The notes under the pieces: generated by a model
Databases searched by the model: none
The model's input: the letters and a program-made list of their open reading frames with translations, nothing else
What the model was told of the DNA's origin: nothing
Source of the DNA: Blasia pusilla
Lineage: Eukaryota; Marchantiophyta; Marchantiopsida; Blasiales
Reading direction: 5' to 3'
Assembly (NCBI GenBank): GCA_050084515.1
Contig: CM114271.1
Span: 62,868,001-62,932,000, forward strand
Length of the DNA: 64,000 bases
Translations under genes and position numbers: made by a program
In this document: in pieces, positions 1-10,325 of the stretch
Position numbering within the stretch: the stretch's first letter is position 1
Layout: each line of letters begins with the position of its first letter

Positions 1-433
1 CTTCCTAAACTCATGGTAATTATCCATGGGTGGTCCCTCCAAGTGCTGAAACAACCCCTTCCAAGCCAAGAAGGGTGTAAACAACGTGGCGTTCCGCAAC
101 ATCAGCATATCATACCACGTATCAAACTCCTGCATGAAGTCCTCCAACTCAATGGTGCCCACTGCACCCGAGTATTGTCGTGGGCCCTTCATGGCCCCAT
201 ATATCCCGTCCATGTCCCAAATCAATGGAGTTGCAACACTCCATAACAACGAAGAAGACTCGATGTTTGGAACACCCTCGTCCTCCTCTTCATCAAACAT
301 CGGAAGTGGAAAAGGTAGCCGATACCTCAATCCACTCCGTGTGAAACCACCACTGTCCGCACCACGGTCCCCAACCAGACCACCAGACAGCTCAGTGATG
401 ACCAACGCCGATGCCGCACCACCACCAAATTAC
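1..433 (-). CDS. Ty3/gypsy gag (capsid-like) fragment
   Basis: The minus strand is open from about 433 to the window edge and gives an acidic stretch (DEEEDEG) followed by the typical plant gag sequence with FMQEFDTWYDMLMLRNA and LAWKGLFQHLEGPP. This matches the retrotransposon gag fold (helical capsid domain) that packages element RNA. A stop lies just upstream near 434, so the start is either inside this stretch or lost by mutation. The plus-strand frames over the same bases are shadows. The rest of gag and all of pol would lie to the left of the window. Confidence 0.65.
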
Positions 434-1941
434 AACCACTAAGTAACCAAATGATGTCGATGTCGCTGTACTATTCTAGCTCTACTAGCTATAGGTGTAG
501 GCAACCTGACCTGTCAGCACCACAAGAAGCCTCCCACGGTCTACTCGTCATCACTCCAGCCTCACTACCAGTAGCACATAGGAGTAACACTACTCTAGAA
601 ATCAGCGTCAACCCTAACAATGAGCGCACAAGCAAGAAGCAACGATGGAGGGGATCCAAACACAAGAAGTCCAACGACAACCCTCCAATCGCAAATGGAA
701 ATCAAGGTAACACAATCCACCAAACGTGGCGCCCCCTGAATCCATAGAACCCACCACACAATTCTAATGCAATAGCTACTCCGCCGCGGGTCGATGACGT
801 GCTAGTCGGACTCACAGCACCTGAAAATATCACCTGCATGGAGAGGCTACACCGTACTATGCCCTAGAGGTCCATCAACCAAAAACTTGAGATTCATAAA
901 GCATTTAACACATCTCCGAACAGCACCAAATGAGCTACACCAGTGTGTACACTGGCATAATTAAGAACTCGGTAGTTAAGTGTCTTCCAGGCAGAATAGC
1001 CCAAAGATGGGTGACCAATTATGCAACACTCAAATCACAAATCCTGCAAAAACTGCCTCACGCCCAAGCAAGCAAGCAAGCTTGCTTGCTTGCTCTTTGC
1101 TCCTTACTCCGCCTCTCACACCCACTCGCCCCAAGCTACCACGAGTTGCCTCGAAGCCTCGAAACGCCGAAAAATGCTCGAGACATGCCCCTATCGCCCT
1201 TTTTTCCACGCTTCGCCATGCTTTGCTATGGAGAGAGGCCCAACCAAGGCGCCCCCAACGGGATAGGCATCTCCAACAACGAACGAGTCACCAACCAACT
1301 AGCCCCTCCGATCCGTTGTCCACCATAGCCTTGAGCTAGTCCCCAAAATTTTGATTAGCAATTAGTCCTCAACCAAAATTGAATCTGTTTCAACCTGAAT
1401 TCAATTGACCACCATAGCTATCTCTCCACAAAAAATCAGCTACAACCGAGCTCTGTACTCCGAGCTAAAAATTAGACAAACTTGTTGTCCATACACCCCC
1501 AGAATCGCAAATCTGACAGCGCTTCTGCCTAGATTTATGCACACAGAAATCCACAACGCTCCACACACTCAAGCAGATAGCTTCACATGAGATCACAATA
1601 CAAGTAGCAACAGGAACCTCTCACCGATCTTCTTCAATAGAGCTTCCGCACTCCAAGCTCTCCACATTAGAAAACCGTCGAACACGAACTAGAATCTTCA
1701 ATCCTTGATAACTTCCAACTGCCTTCACAAAATCCGGCGATCTAAAGCACGTTGGAAAGCTCTCAGCAAGGCGCTTCTTTCCCAACCAACCACGCACCAG
1801 ATTCCCACCTCGAACATAGGCCACAAGCCATGAACATCCACAGCTGAGTACACAATCAGCCATAACCAGATCTCACTGATCCACAATCGAAGCTACCATC
1901 GATCTACTCTAGTGCTTTGAGTGAAATCGTTAAAGACCTAC
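434..1941 (-). other. Untranslated leader of the Ty3 element
   Basis: No protein is supported here on either strand. By position it is the leader between the 5' LTR and gag. A 28-bp perfect palindrome built of AAGC repeats is centred at 1080/1081 (1067-1094). The bases beside the LTR (1920-1941) would hold the primer-binding site, but no tRNA match is recognised by eye. Confidence 0.4.
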
Positions 1942-2288
1942 TGTCATAAAACACATATATAATCACATACAATCGAGCCAAACCCACTTCATGATGGGAG
2001 AATCCAGGTCGAAGCTTGCGGGAACCACCATAGCCAAGAGCTCTACTCACTACCAAGGCTAACTCCCAACGCAACAGGCTCAACTCAAAGAACTAACTGT
2101 TCTTTGAGTGCACTCCACACTATATCCTCCAACCTAAGAGCGGGCCCTATTGGAAAAGTCACCCTCAACTGAGTAACCCCCAACCCTATGTATGAAACCG
2201 CATCTCTACCTAGACACTACGGCCCTACATAAGGTATGGCCTCTACTAGCACACTATACTCTACTACATAATCCGTATGGTCATGACA
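1942..2288 (-). repeat. LTR (module M) of the left Ty3 element
   Basis: The 347-bp block starts TGTCAT and ends ATGACA, a perfect 6-bp terminal inverted repeat of the TG...CA type. It matches 36348-36693 closely, and the adjoining 20 bases also match (36326-36347). Unlike that copy, it is not followed by the roughly 105-bp terminal module seen at 36221-36325. It is therefore either the whole LTR or an LTR that has lost or exchanged its end. Confidence 0.6.
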
Positions 2289-4090
2289 CCTTCCTTAGGA
2301 CGGACATGGACGGATAAGTCCACACATCGGTTCTAAGAGATGGAACCCATACTTATAGTCCATGATGGAAGGCAAGGCAAGGATGAGTGGAGCAATGAGG
2401 GAGGAGAGAGTGGATGTCGCGACCCTCATGACCAAACGAGCGCCAAAGCAGAACATCGGAACACAAGCGGGCTCACGCATGGATGGTTTGCGCGTTGGAG
2501 TGGTCTCGGAGAAGAGACAAGAGACGAGACCCAAGGGAGGCTTCACGTTTCATATGTTGTGGTCATGACTGAGAAACGTGGACCAAACGAGGATCAAGAC
2601 TTGAGAGGAGTCAAGTCTAGGAAGTGGGTCGCCAAAGGAAGGAATCCGGATTGGAGACGCCACTAGCGTTTGAGAGTTTCTGACTGTATTTGTGGCCATA
2701 AATTTTAGCACTAAGATGCGTTTGTAACGAGTAAGGGTGCGTTGGAAAGATTATGGAAAGCCATTTTAGATGCACTAAAGATCTTTGCAAACGCATAAGT
2801 AGTGGCTGAGAAACAACCCGAAAATGACTGTAAGTAGAATCGGGTTGAGGGCCACAATGAAGGGCCCGACCATCCTTTTCTAAAGGGGAGGAGTTATTGG
2901 AGAATCCCAGAAGTACTAGTAAGGGGGAAGGTCTCCAAGAGTGCTTGGGACTCGAACCCCACTTTGGGCGCCGCTGGGCGGCTCAAGGGCATGGAACGGA
3001 TTGGGAGTTTGGGAGCTGGGCTTGAAAACTTGAACCAAGTCTATTGAGGTGATTCTTAGGGATCCCTCTTGGATTCCAACCTACAATTCAATTACTTGGA
3101 TCTTGGTTAGGAACTCGTACGAGGTCCGTTGAACAGTTGAAACCGCTAGGTGCGCAAGTGCGGTTTTTGGTTCCTAGACAAACTAGGAAGTCTGTTCCAA
3201 GTCTTGAAAGGCTTGCCATGTTGGGAACCTAGGAAGTAAGGAAGGTTGAGTTTGATGAGATGCCGAGTTGAGGACTCGGTGAGTTGGAAAGCCGCTTGAT
3301 CCAAAGCTAGACTAACGTGAGTGCGTTTGGTTGTAAGTCGGCGATGAGAGCGTGTCCTACTAAACGTAAGCTTCCGCAACATTAGAGATTGACGTTCAAG
3401 GAGAGTAGGCCCACGACAGTGGAGGTGGAAGGAGGAAGAAATAAGAGAGTATGGAACACGAAGGCAAGGAAGGGAAAGCATAAAGAAGGGAAAGGTGGAA
3501 CCCATATGGACAAGTCCTTCCATAGGACGGACATAAGTCCACGGACATGGATATTTCCACGGACACAGAATTTGTCCACATGCGACCTTGTTATCAGTAC
3601 TTTAACTCCCAAAACAGCACAAGAAAAATTCATCACTAAAGTGACAAGCCAAGATTATGTTATTCCCACATTGAGTTGGAATGAACACTCACTCATGAGG
3701 CTCCACTAAAATGACTATCACTCGCCGCTGGTGTTTCCACAAAGTATTTTTTAGGATTCATTCCTACTCAAGGTTGCATGTGGACAAAGTCTGTGTCCGT
3801 GGATATGTCCATGTCCGTGGACTTATGTCCGTCCTATGGAAGGACTTGTCTGTATGGGCCCCACCTTTCCCTTCTTTCTCATTCCTCTTACTTGCCTTCG
3901 TGTTCCATACTCCCCCATTTCTTCCTCCCTCCACCTCCACCTCCACTCCCTCCTCCCTCATTGCTCCTCTCACCCTTGCCTTCCTTCCATCATGGACTAA
4001 AAGTGTGGGTCCCACCTCTTGGAACGCATGTTCGTGGACATGTCCAGACTTATCCGTCCATGCCCGTTCTAAAGAAGGACTTGTCCATTT
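2289..4090. mobile_element. Fold-back (long inverted repeat) DNA element, interrupted twice
   Basis: The segment 3424-3600 is the reverse complement, with scattered differences, of about 3770-3950. The segment 2289-2414 is the reverse complement of about 3955-4090. Removing the LTR insertion at 2415-3418 joins the two left segments into one arm of about 300 bp facing an arm of the same length across a spacer of about 170 bp (3601-3767). Motifs such as GGACAAGTCC and GTCCACGGACATGG recur within the arms. No transposase is encoded. The left tip is cut by the Ty3 element ending at 2288. Confidence 0.65.
2415..3418 (+). mobile_element. Solo LTR, 1,004 bp, with 5-bp target duplication
   Basis: The block begins TGTCG and ends CGACA and is flanked on both sides by GTGGA (2410-2414 and 3419-3423), a 5-bp target-site duplication. 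It sits inside the left arm of the fold-back element, whose right arm gives the uninterrupted sequence and confirms both ends. The last 350 bp or so match 63632-64000 in reverse, beside copia pol, so it is probably the LTR of a copia family; the plus orientation is inferred from that copy. It holds no gene. Confidence 0.8.
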
Positions 4091-4568
4091 TTGTGCAACC
4101 ATGTTCCTACTCCTGCACCCCTCCCCTATTTTATTCAACTCTCAAGGTTAGTTATTGTTTTGGACATATCATAAAAGTATGCTGAAACTTATTAATCACC
4201 GCATGGAGAAATCAAATGAAATACATGAAATCGGTTAAATAACTTACTAAACTACCCTCAGAGGCACTAGTTCCCATACCACTATGAGTAACACCTGCAT
4301 TAGTTGGTGCAACGGATACACCTCGGCCCTAACATCAACTCCACAAAAAAATTGACAGTTAGTAATCATGCCATAAAGACAAATACTACAAACTTCTTAG
4401 GCAGAAAGAAGAAAAGGTTTTATAAGACACAAGGTTGCTAAAGAGAACTTACAGAGAACCCCTTTAAACCTCCCCGGCCGCTGTGATTTAAAGTGAAAAC
4501 CTTGGATCTTGCGTTCACCACCTTTTGAGCCTTCAACATACCCTCTTCTGAAAGCCAATAATAAGTGC

Positions 4569-4600
4569 GGGCACGAGACTTCTGCAGAAGTCTCGTGCCC
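4569..4600. repeat. Perfect 32-bp palindrome
   Basis: GGGCACGAGACTTCTG is followed at once by its reverse complement. With single mismatches the symmetry extends about 8 bases further on each side. It lies about 100 bp before the Ty3 pol relic; no gene is associated with it. Confidence 0.85.
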
Positions 4601-4699
4601 ACACTTCTTCCTTTGCATCAGGGTGGCAAAAGACTTCTATAGTTTTCCCATTGGTCACCCAGTATGCTTTCATGCTAGACCGTTCAGTTTTCAATAGTT

Positions 4700-7317
4700 G
4701 CGCACATAATAGGCGGATGTGTGGAGATTACCGACCTATCAATAGGCAGACAAAGTCAGATAAGTATGCCATGCCCACCCTTGAGGAGATCTTTGATACG
4801 ATTGGGCATGCAAAGGTCTTCAATTCATTGGATTTGTGAGTCGAATACCATCAACTACCTATCACATTGGAGGACAAGCAGAAGACGGTATTTTGGGGCA
4901 TCAATCCTCATGGGAAGGATTATTTGTACTAGTAGCGGTTCTTCCCATTTGGATTAAAGAACGCCCCAGCTGAGTTTCAGAGGATCATGGATAGGATCTT
5001 GGTAGGTCTGGATTTTGCTAGGTGTTATATTGATGACATCGTAGTCTTTAGCGCCACGGTGGAGGAGCATGAGCAACATCTAGAAGAGGTGTTTCGACGA
5101 TTGCAGTTAAATGGGCTGAAGCTACATCGAGGCAAGTGCAAGTTCTTCTATGAACAGATTGAGTACTTGGATCATACGATATACCCAGGGGGCCTTGATG
5201 TGCAGGAGACAAAGGTAGAGGCTATTTCACGTATTCCACGCCCTACAGATGTGAGTCGAGTTCGTGCATTCATGGGATTGGCGAACTTCTATCGACGGAA
5301 CGTTAAGGGTTTCAGTTCGATTGCAAAGCCGCTAACCTTGCTGACCAAGGTGGATCAAGAGTGGCAGTGGGGGGATGAGTAGGAGAAAGCATTTCAGCTG
5401 CTCAAGGAGAGATTGACGTCCGCGCCCATATTGAGGAGACTGATCAGGGGGCATCCTTTCCAGTTGCATATCGATTGGAGCATATTGGGGCTTGGAGTTG
5501 TGCTCACCCAGCATGACGATGATGGTAGAGAGTTCATGGTGGCTTAAGCTAGTCGCTCGAACAACGTTATAGAGGCAAAGTATAGCTCGTATGAGGATGA
5601 GTGCTTGGTTGTGGTATGGGCTGTCGCACATTTCAGGTGTTATTTATTTGGCAACCCCTTTACCATCATTATTGATCATCATCCACTTAAGTGGTTGATG
5701 GAGTCCAACAAGCTTATAGGGAAGCTTGCAAGGTGGGCTCTTTTGTTGAAGGAGTATGACGTCTAGGTAGTGCACAGACCTAGGACGCTCAACCAGGATG
5801 AAGATGGTTTGAGCCGCAACCCATGCCCGAGTCAACGAGATGCGATTGGAGCTCATTGGCATGGTGAGAGTGATGAGGAGTTAGTGCCAAGATGACACGC
5901 ATCAGCCTATTTGGGCTTGTTGGCTATGGAAAGCCAGATGGCTGAGACTTCAATGGTGAGTCCTTAGATCCAGAGGCCGGAGATGACATGTGGCCGAGAC
6001 ATTCATGATGATGGAGTGGTCTTGGAGTACTTGCGTACTGGCAACGTTGCGAGCATAATGGGTGCTAGAGAGCGGGATTGGATCCTACAGCGACCCAGAC
6101 GGTTTTGGTGGGAGGGGACACATGTGTTGCGAGTTTGGGAGATTGGTAGATGTGTGTAGTGCCTTATCCTTCATAGAGAGCATGTTTGGTGCGTCATGCC
6201 CACGAGGAGTTGGATCATTTTGGAGTGAAGTGGATGTACAACTTGCTTCAGATACAATATTGATGGCGAGGCATGCAGACTAACATTCAAAAATTTGTTG
6301 CTAGATGCATGGTGTGTGGTCAAGTCTAAGCATCATTCAATGCTCCGACTCCATAATTGCATCCACTTCCGATCATGGATTTAGGTTATAGATGGACTTT
6401 GCATTTTACAGGACCTTTGCCGTTGACGGAGCGCCAGAGTCGTTATGTGTTGGTGATGGTCGAGCACTTCTCGAAGTGGATAGAGTTGGTTGCATTTCCT
6501 GACAAAGCGAGTGAGGGAGTAGCCTATGCCTTCCAAGATCGAGTGCTGAGTCATTACGGCGCACCAGTTGAGGTGTTGATAGACTAGGATATAGAGTTTC
6601 GTGGGGAGTTTCAGGCCTTGAGTGATTAGGCGTTGATCAACCACCGCACCTCTTCGCAAGATCATCCTCAAGCGGATGGACTAGACATCCTTAGCCTCTT
6701 TCTCACCGTACTTGTTGCTTTATGGCCGAGAGCCATATTTACCTACGGCCATTCGTCGAGATGTTGGTGAGGTGTTGAACCTTGATGACCATGATGTATG
6801 GATGCGAGCATGTTCTGAGAGGGCTGAGTTGTTTTGCAGAGTGATGCTCATGGTGTTTGAGAACTTAGTGATTGCGTAGCATCGGGATACATTGAGGTAT
6901 GCGACTATTCGGGAAGGTGGTTATCGACCTACTATCCGGAGGTTTCATCAGGGAAATATGTCTACATGCAACAGACGGCACTTACGACGTTGGATGTGAC
7001 TGCAAGGTGCACCATCTTGAGAGTGCGTGAGATTCTGCCATCTTATGTTCTCTTATTAGAGGGACGCGATGGTAAGGTTTGGAAGGATCATGTGCATAAT
7101 TGTGCGTCATGTCATCTTCCAAACATTGATGGTACAGTTGATCCGAGCTTAGCAGTAGTTCCTGTAGGCTTGCAGTGTATGTTGTGTGATTTTTTTGGTG
7201 GTGCAGCCACTATGCTAGTCTGTGATGGGTGTTTGAGAGGTTGGCATATGGCATGTCTAACGCCACCTCTCACTAGGATTCTTGAGAGATGATGGATGTG
7301 TCCCAGATGTACATAGA
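4700..7317 (+). pseudogene. Ty3/gypsy pol relic, copy 1 (RT, RNase H, integrase, PHD)
   Basis: In order, the plus strand shows reverse transcriptase (RRMCGDYRPINRQTKSDKYA near 4720; CYIDDIVVF near 5030), the RT/RNase H connection (near 5250), RNase H (5430-5700), the integrase core (6360-6660), a GPY/F-like stretch (near 6940) and a C-terminal PHD finger. Many nonsense codons and frame breaks make it non-functional. Most stops are TAG where the minus-strand copy at 36.8-39.8 kb has CAG (for example near 4930, 5383, 5766 and 6586). The start is cut: gag, protease and the first part of RT are missing. Confidence 0.85.
7176..7317 (+). pseudogene. PHD finger at the end of Ty3 pol, copy 1
   Basis: All eight ligands of a C4HC3 plant homeodomain finger are present: CMLC, CDGC, HMAC and CPRC, with RGWH before the third pair. 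One TGA replaces the tryptophan codon before the last cysteine pair. The stop after the finger is followed by about 180 bp of untranslated sequence and then the polypurine tract (GGTAGGGGGATG). PHD fingers bind histone H3 tails; a targeting role here is inference. Confidence 0.75.
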
Positions 7318-7497
7318 GTAGATAGTTCCTAGATTCTCACTTATGTTAGTGACATGGATGACAAGAAGGCGACTAACGATAGGGCCACATGAGCATCTGA
7401 CCTTTTTGCTCTTAGCGTCTGAGAGATGTATGTCATGGTAGGTAGGGATAGATGACTATCTGGAGTTAGAGGGACCTAATCACCAGGTAGGGGGATG

Positions 7498-7625
7498 ATT
7501 GGAGATATTTTGGTACTTCTTGTCTCGTTATTTGGATACCATGAGTTAGCATGGGATCGTGCGTGTCTGTGTGGATGTTTATCAACAACGATGTATGATG
7601 TGTAGCGATGTGTATGTGCACAACA
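7498..7625 (+). repeat. Module T, first copy, next to the polypurine tract (family A)
   Basis: This 128-bp block begins ATTGGAGATATTTTGG and ends GTGCACAACA. It is repeated almost exactly at 8135-8262. Its start directly follows the purine-rich GGTAGGGGGATG, which is where an LTR would be expected to begin. The same layout occurs at 40351-40478 and, in a sister family, at 36696-36800. Confidence 0.7.
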
Positions 7626-7627
7626 AT

Positions 7628-8262
7628 TGTCACAACTTTTTAGGATAGATCGAAGTGATCTGGTAGAGCGCCTTTGCGAGTAGAGTAGGAAAGTCTCAAG
7701 AGGTTGAGGATGACCTGCTAAGGTCCCGAGAAACCTGAGGGAGCAGGTTTTCCTTTTGTTTCGGCTCATTTGGAGCCATATAGAGAAACTTACTATTTTG
7801 GGTAAATTTTCATGTTTGGCAAAGTTTACTTTCCGCTTTGGGAAGTGACCTTTGACCCGCTACAGTAGGTCAAGAGCCAAGGAGATGACATGCGAGCATA
7901 GGTTACCAAGGAGAGAGCTTGGGAGAGGGAAGGGGGTATACCTCAAGGAGAGAGAGCTTGAGAGCTCATTCTCTCGTTGTTGAACCTCTTGGCACGAGGT
8001 GACGAAGCTATGGTCCCTTGCCTTGTGAGTATAACCCAAGCCTCTCATTCGCAGAGTGGGTTTGGTTTGACATTGAGAGAGAGTGCACACATTTGAGAGC
8101 TATGGTGTTGAGAGAGATTGGATCTACTTGATTTATTGGAGATATTTTGGTACTTCTTGTCTCGTTGTTTGGATGCCATGAGTTAGCATCGGATCGTGCG
8201 TGTTTGTGTGTATGTTTGTCGACAATGATGTATGTTGTGTAGTGATGTGTATGCGCACGACA
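7628..8262 (+). repeat. LTR of Ty3 family A (module M plus terminal module T)
   Basis: The 635-bp block begins TGTCAC and ends GCACGACA, giving TGTC...GACA ends. Its last 128 bp (8135-8262) repeat 7498-7625. Related copies are 40481-41109 (plus), 35150-35739 (minus) and 59039-59921 (plus); the last two stand alone, which supports M+T as the LTR unit. Confidence 0.65.
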
Positions 8263-10325
8263 CAGACGATGTGCTCGTGAATCTACACTTGCTGCATCCA
8301 AGAATATTGAAGGGTTGATCCATGCATGAACCTTACGTGCACTCATCAAGGCTACGCACAGATAAACTCAATGTTTGCGGCATGTTCATGTCTGTGCGGG
8401 CTCAATTACTTGCCCCTCGCACCCAAGCCCAGCTCGCTTGTAACATAGACCCTAGCTCGACTAGCTTTCACAGTTTTGTAGCTTACATCAAGCCTGCGCA
8501 CGGCCAGCACCTGTCTGCGGCAAGATGGGCTGGGCCCCCATTGGACATGCTTAGACCCGCAACTGAGCTGCGGTTCTGCTACGGGCCTGGGCGGGGCTGG
8601 TATGGGCCACGCGCGGGCTTCATGCGGATCATGCAAGGGCTCCTCAATTGAGAAAGAAAACCCTTTTTCAAACTTATTAATTTAGAGTAAAAAATATCCA
8701 TACAAATATCACAATTAAACTCCTACTCTTTATTTAGTACCATGGAGATTATTTAAATTAATAAAAACGGGAACAAAGATTTTGTTCATGTATTATATGG
8801 ATTTGAATTTTTTCACAAGATTCGAAAACCTATTTAGATTACAAAAGACCAGATTTTCTTTTCAAATCTTTACGATTATTGTAAAAGGTCCTTCTTTTCC
8901 ATACATATTTATTATTCATTCAAGACGTGGAGCTCGATTTCATGGAAAAAATCATTATCCAACCATTCAAATCTTTGCTATTTTCAAAGATAATTATTAC
9001 AAAGATGAATTTCAGAACAAAGAAATGTTCACCAAGAATTATGATTGTAATTGAATTGGATTTAAATTTTTGATGCCAAATACACATTTTCAAATCAAAT
9101 TTGGAGTAATTTTTTCCAAAATTAGATTGGTTTTAGATTTTATGAAATTCATCAAAATACATTCTTGGAAGACCTTAAAATGAGTTGGGATACTCAATAT
9201 CCATGTCTTCCATGTTTTCATTTGAATTAATTGGCTAAAAGCCTTGCTATAAGAGGAGAAATCTAGATGAATGATTTCAAAACAATGAACTATAATTAAA
9301 TGGAATAATATACGCAAATGGTTTACAAAATCGAAGGATATTAAAATGACCCTCTTCTTGTTGATGGGAAGAAAGAATTATGCCAAAAATACAGGACATA
9401 ATAAGATAGGAAAACATCAAAATTTTATTTCAGTTTCCTCGTTCCTTTTGCCCTATTTCTTAGGCCTGTATTAGAATAAATCATTTTAATTCTTATATCA
9501 CTTTCTATCAACATTTGTTTAAAAACATATTTTTCAATGTCAATAATGAATCTTTATATTATTGGAGAGTACAATTTTCTGCTGACTTCAGACCTTCTAA
9601 GCCAACCAAATCGTTCTAACCTCTGCCAGTAATGCCCCCCATCCCTTTACCAGCATTGATATGATTGCTTAAGTTGTTAGTCACTACCAATAATGCCGAC
9701 CCTACCTCTACCGAGTTGATTTAATAGTGAAGTACGTAGTCACTACCAACAATAATGCCTACCCTGCTGCTACCTAAAGTGATTCGATTGGCTAAGTCGG
9801 TAGTCGAAGAATAATTACTTGTCACAAATCGAGATGAACTCTGGGGATCATGTACGGAGAGTCGTGACAAAACCGAACTAAAACAGGATTGCAAAATGAT
9901 TTGAAATATTTTACTGATTTCATCATCGTAATTTAACATTTGAACTTGGAGGTTATGATTTCCTTTCTCTAATTGAAAGGAAACGGATGTCTAAAGTTAA
10001 GAAACCTTTCTTGGCAAATTTTGTGCCAGAGGACAAGATTAATGATACACTGGTTAATCACAATACGATGACGGACTCGGCTCCCACCGTGACATCCGGG
10101 AGCTTTTCTTGCAGAACCGGCGCGTTACCGTTACCGGTTTGTTTAATGTGTAAGCGGTGTTTTCCTAGCCGGATCCGGTTTGGACGCTAAATACAACGGG
10201 TTCCTAATTCTAAGAAACCGGCTAGGTCAAGACGTGACCCCCGACCGAATCCTACGGGGTCCTCGCGCACGAGTCGGAAGTTTGACGCGAAAGATCCGAG
10301 CGAGTGCGTGACACTGTGACATAGT
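8263..10325. other. Spacer between the Ty3 relic and the SULTR 3' end
   Basis: 8300-8650 is GC-rich with no supported reading frame. 8650-9560 is AT-rich. 9600-9800 holds two to three diverged copies of a unit of about 60-70 bp containing AGTCACTACCAAtAATGCC. 10060-10320 becomes GC-richer towards the SULTR stop codon and probably includes its 3' untranslated region. No gene is seen. Confidence 0.5.

Larger units (their letters stand above)
1..2288 (-). mobile_element. Ty3/gypsy element, 5' part (LTR, leader, gag), runs off the left edge
   Basis: The minus strand reads, from high to low coordinate, a 5' LTR (1942-2288), a leader of about 1.5 kb and a gag reading frame that leaves the window. 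The LTR matches 36326-36693, which lies at the 3' end of a Ty3 pol on the same strand, so the same family is likely. The right edge is sharp: at 2289 the sequence changes to the inverted-repeat element described next, which places this copy inside that element. The other LTR and both target duplications lie outside the window, so intactness cannot be judged. Confidence 0.7.

Noticed and set aside
1-442. Plus-strand frames of 77 and 118 aa at the left edge
   Set aside because: The minus strand reads gag sequence through the same bases.
1942-2288. Solo or DNA transposon with short terminal inverted repeats (TGTCAT/ATGACA)
   Set aside because: The match to the LTR at 36.3-36.7 kb next to a Ty3 polypurine tract, and the adjacent gag, make an LTR far more likely.
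2940-2975. Possible tRNA or tRNA-derived SINE: the minus strand reads GGTTCGAGTCCC, a perfect Pol III B box
   Set aside because: No A box or cloverleaf could be fitted at the right distance, and the bases lie inside a 1-kb solo LTR.
8400-8640. GC-rich stretch open on both strands, perhaps a gene
   Set aside because: No domain, no splice pattern and no conserved words; it may be part of an unidentified repeat.
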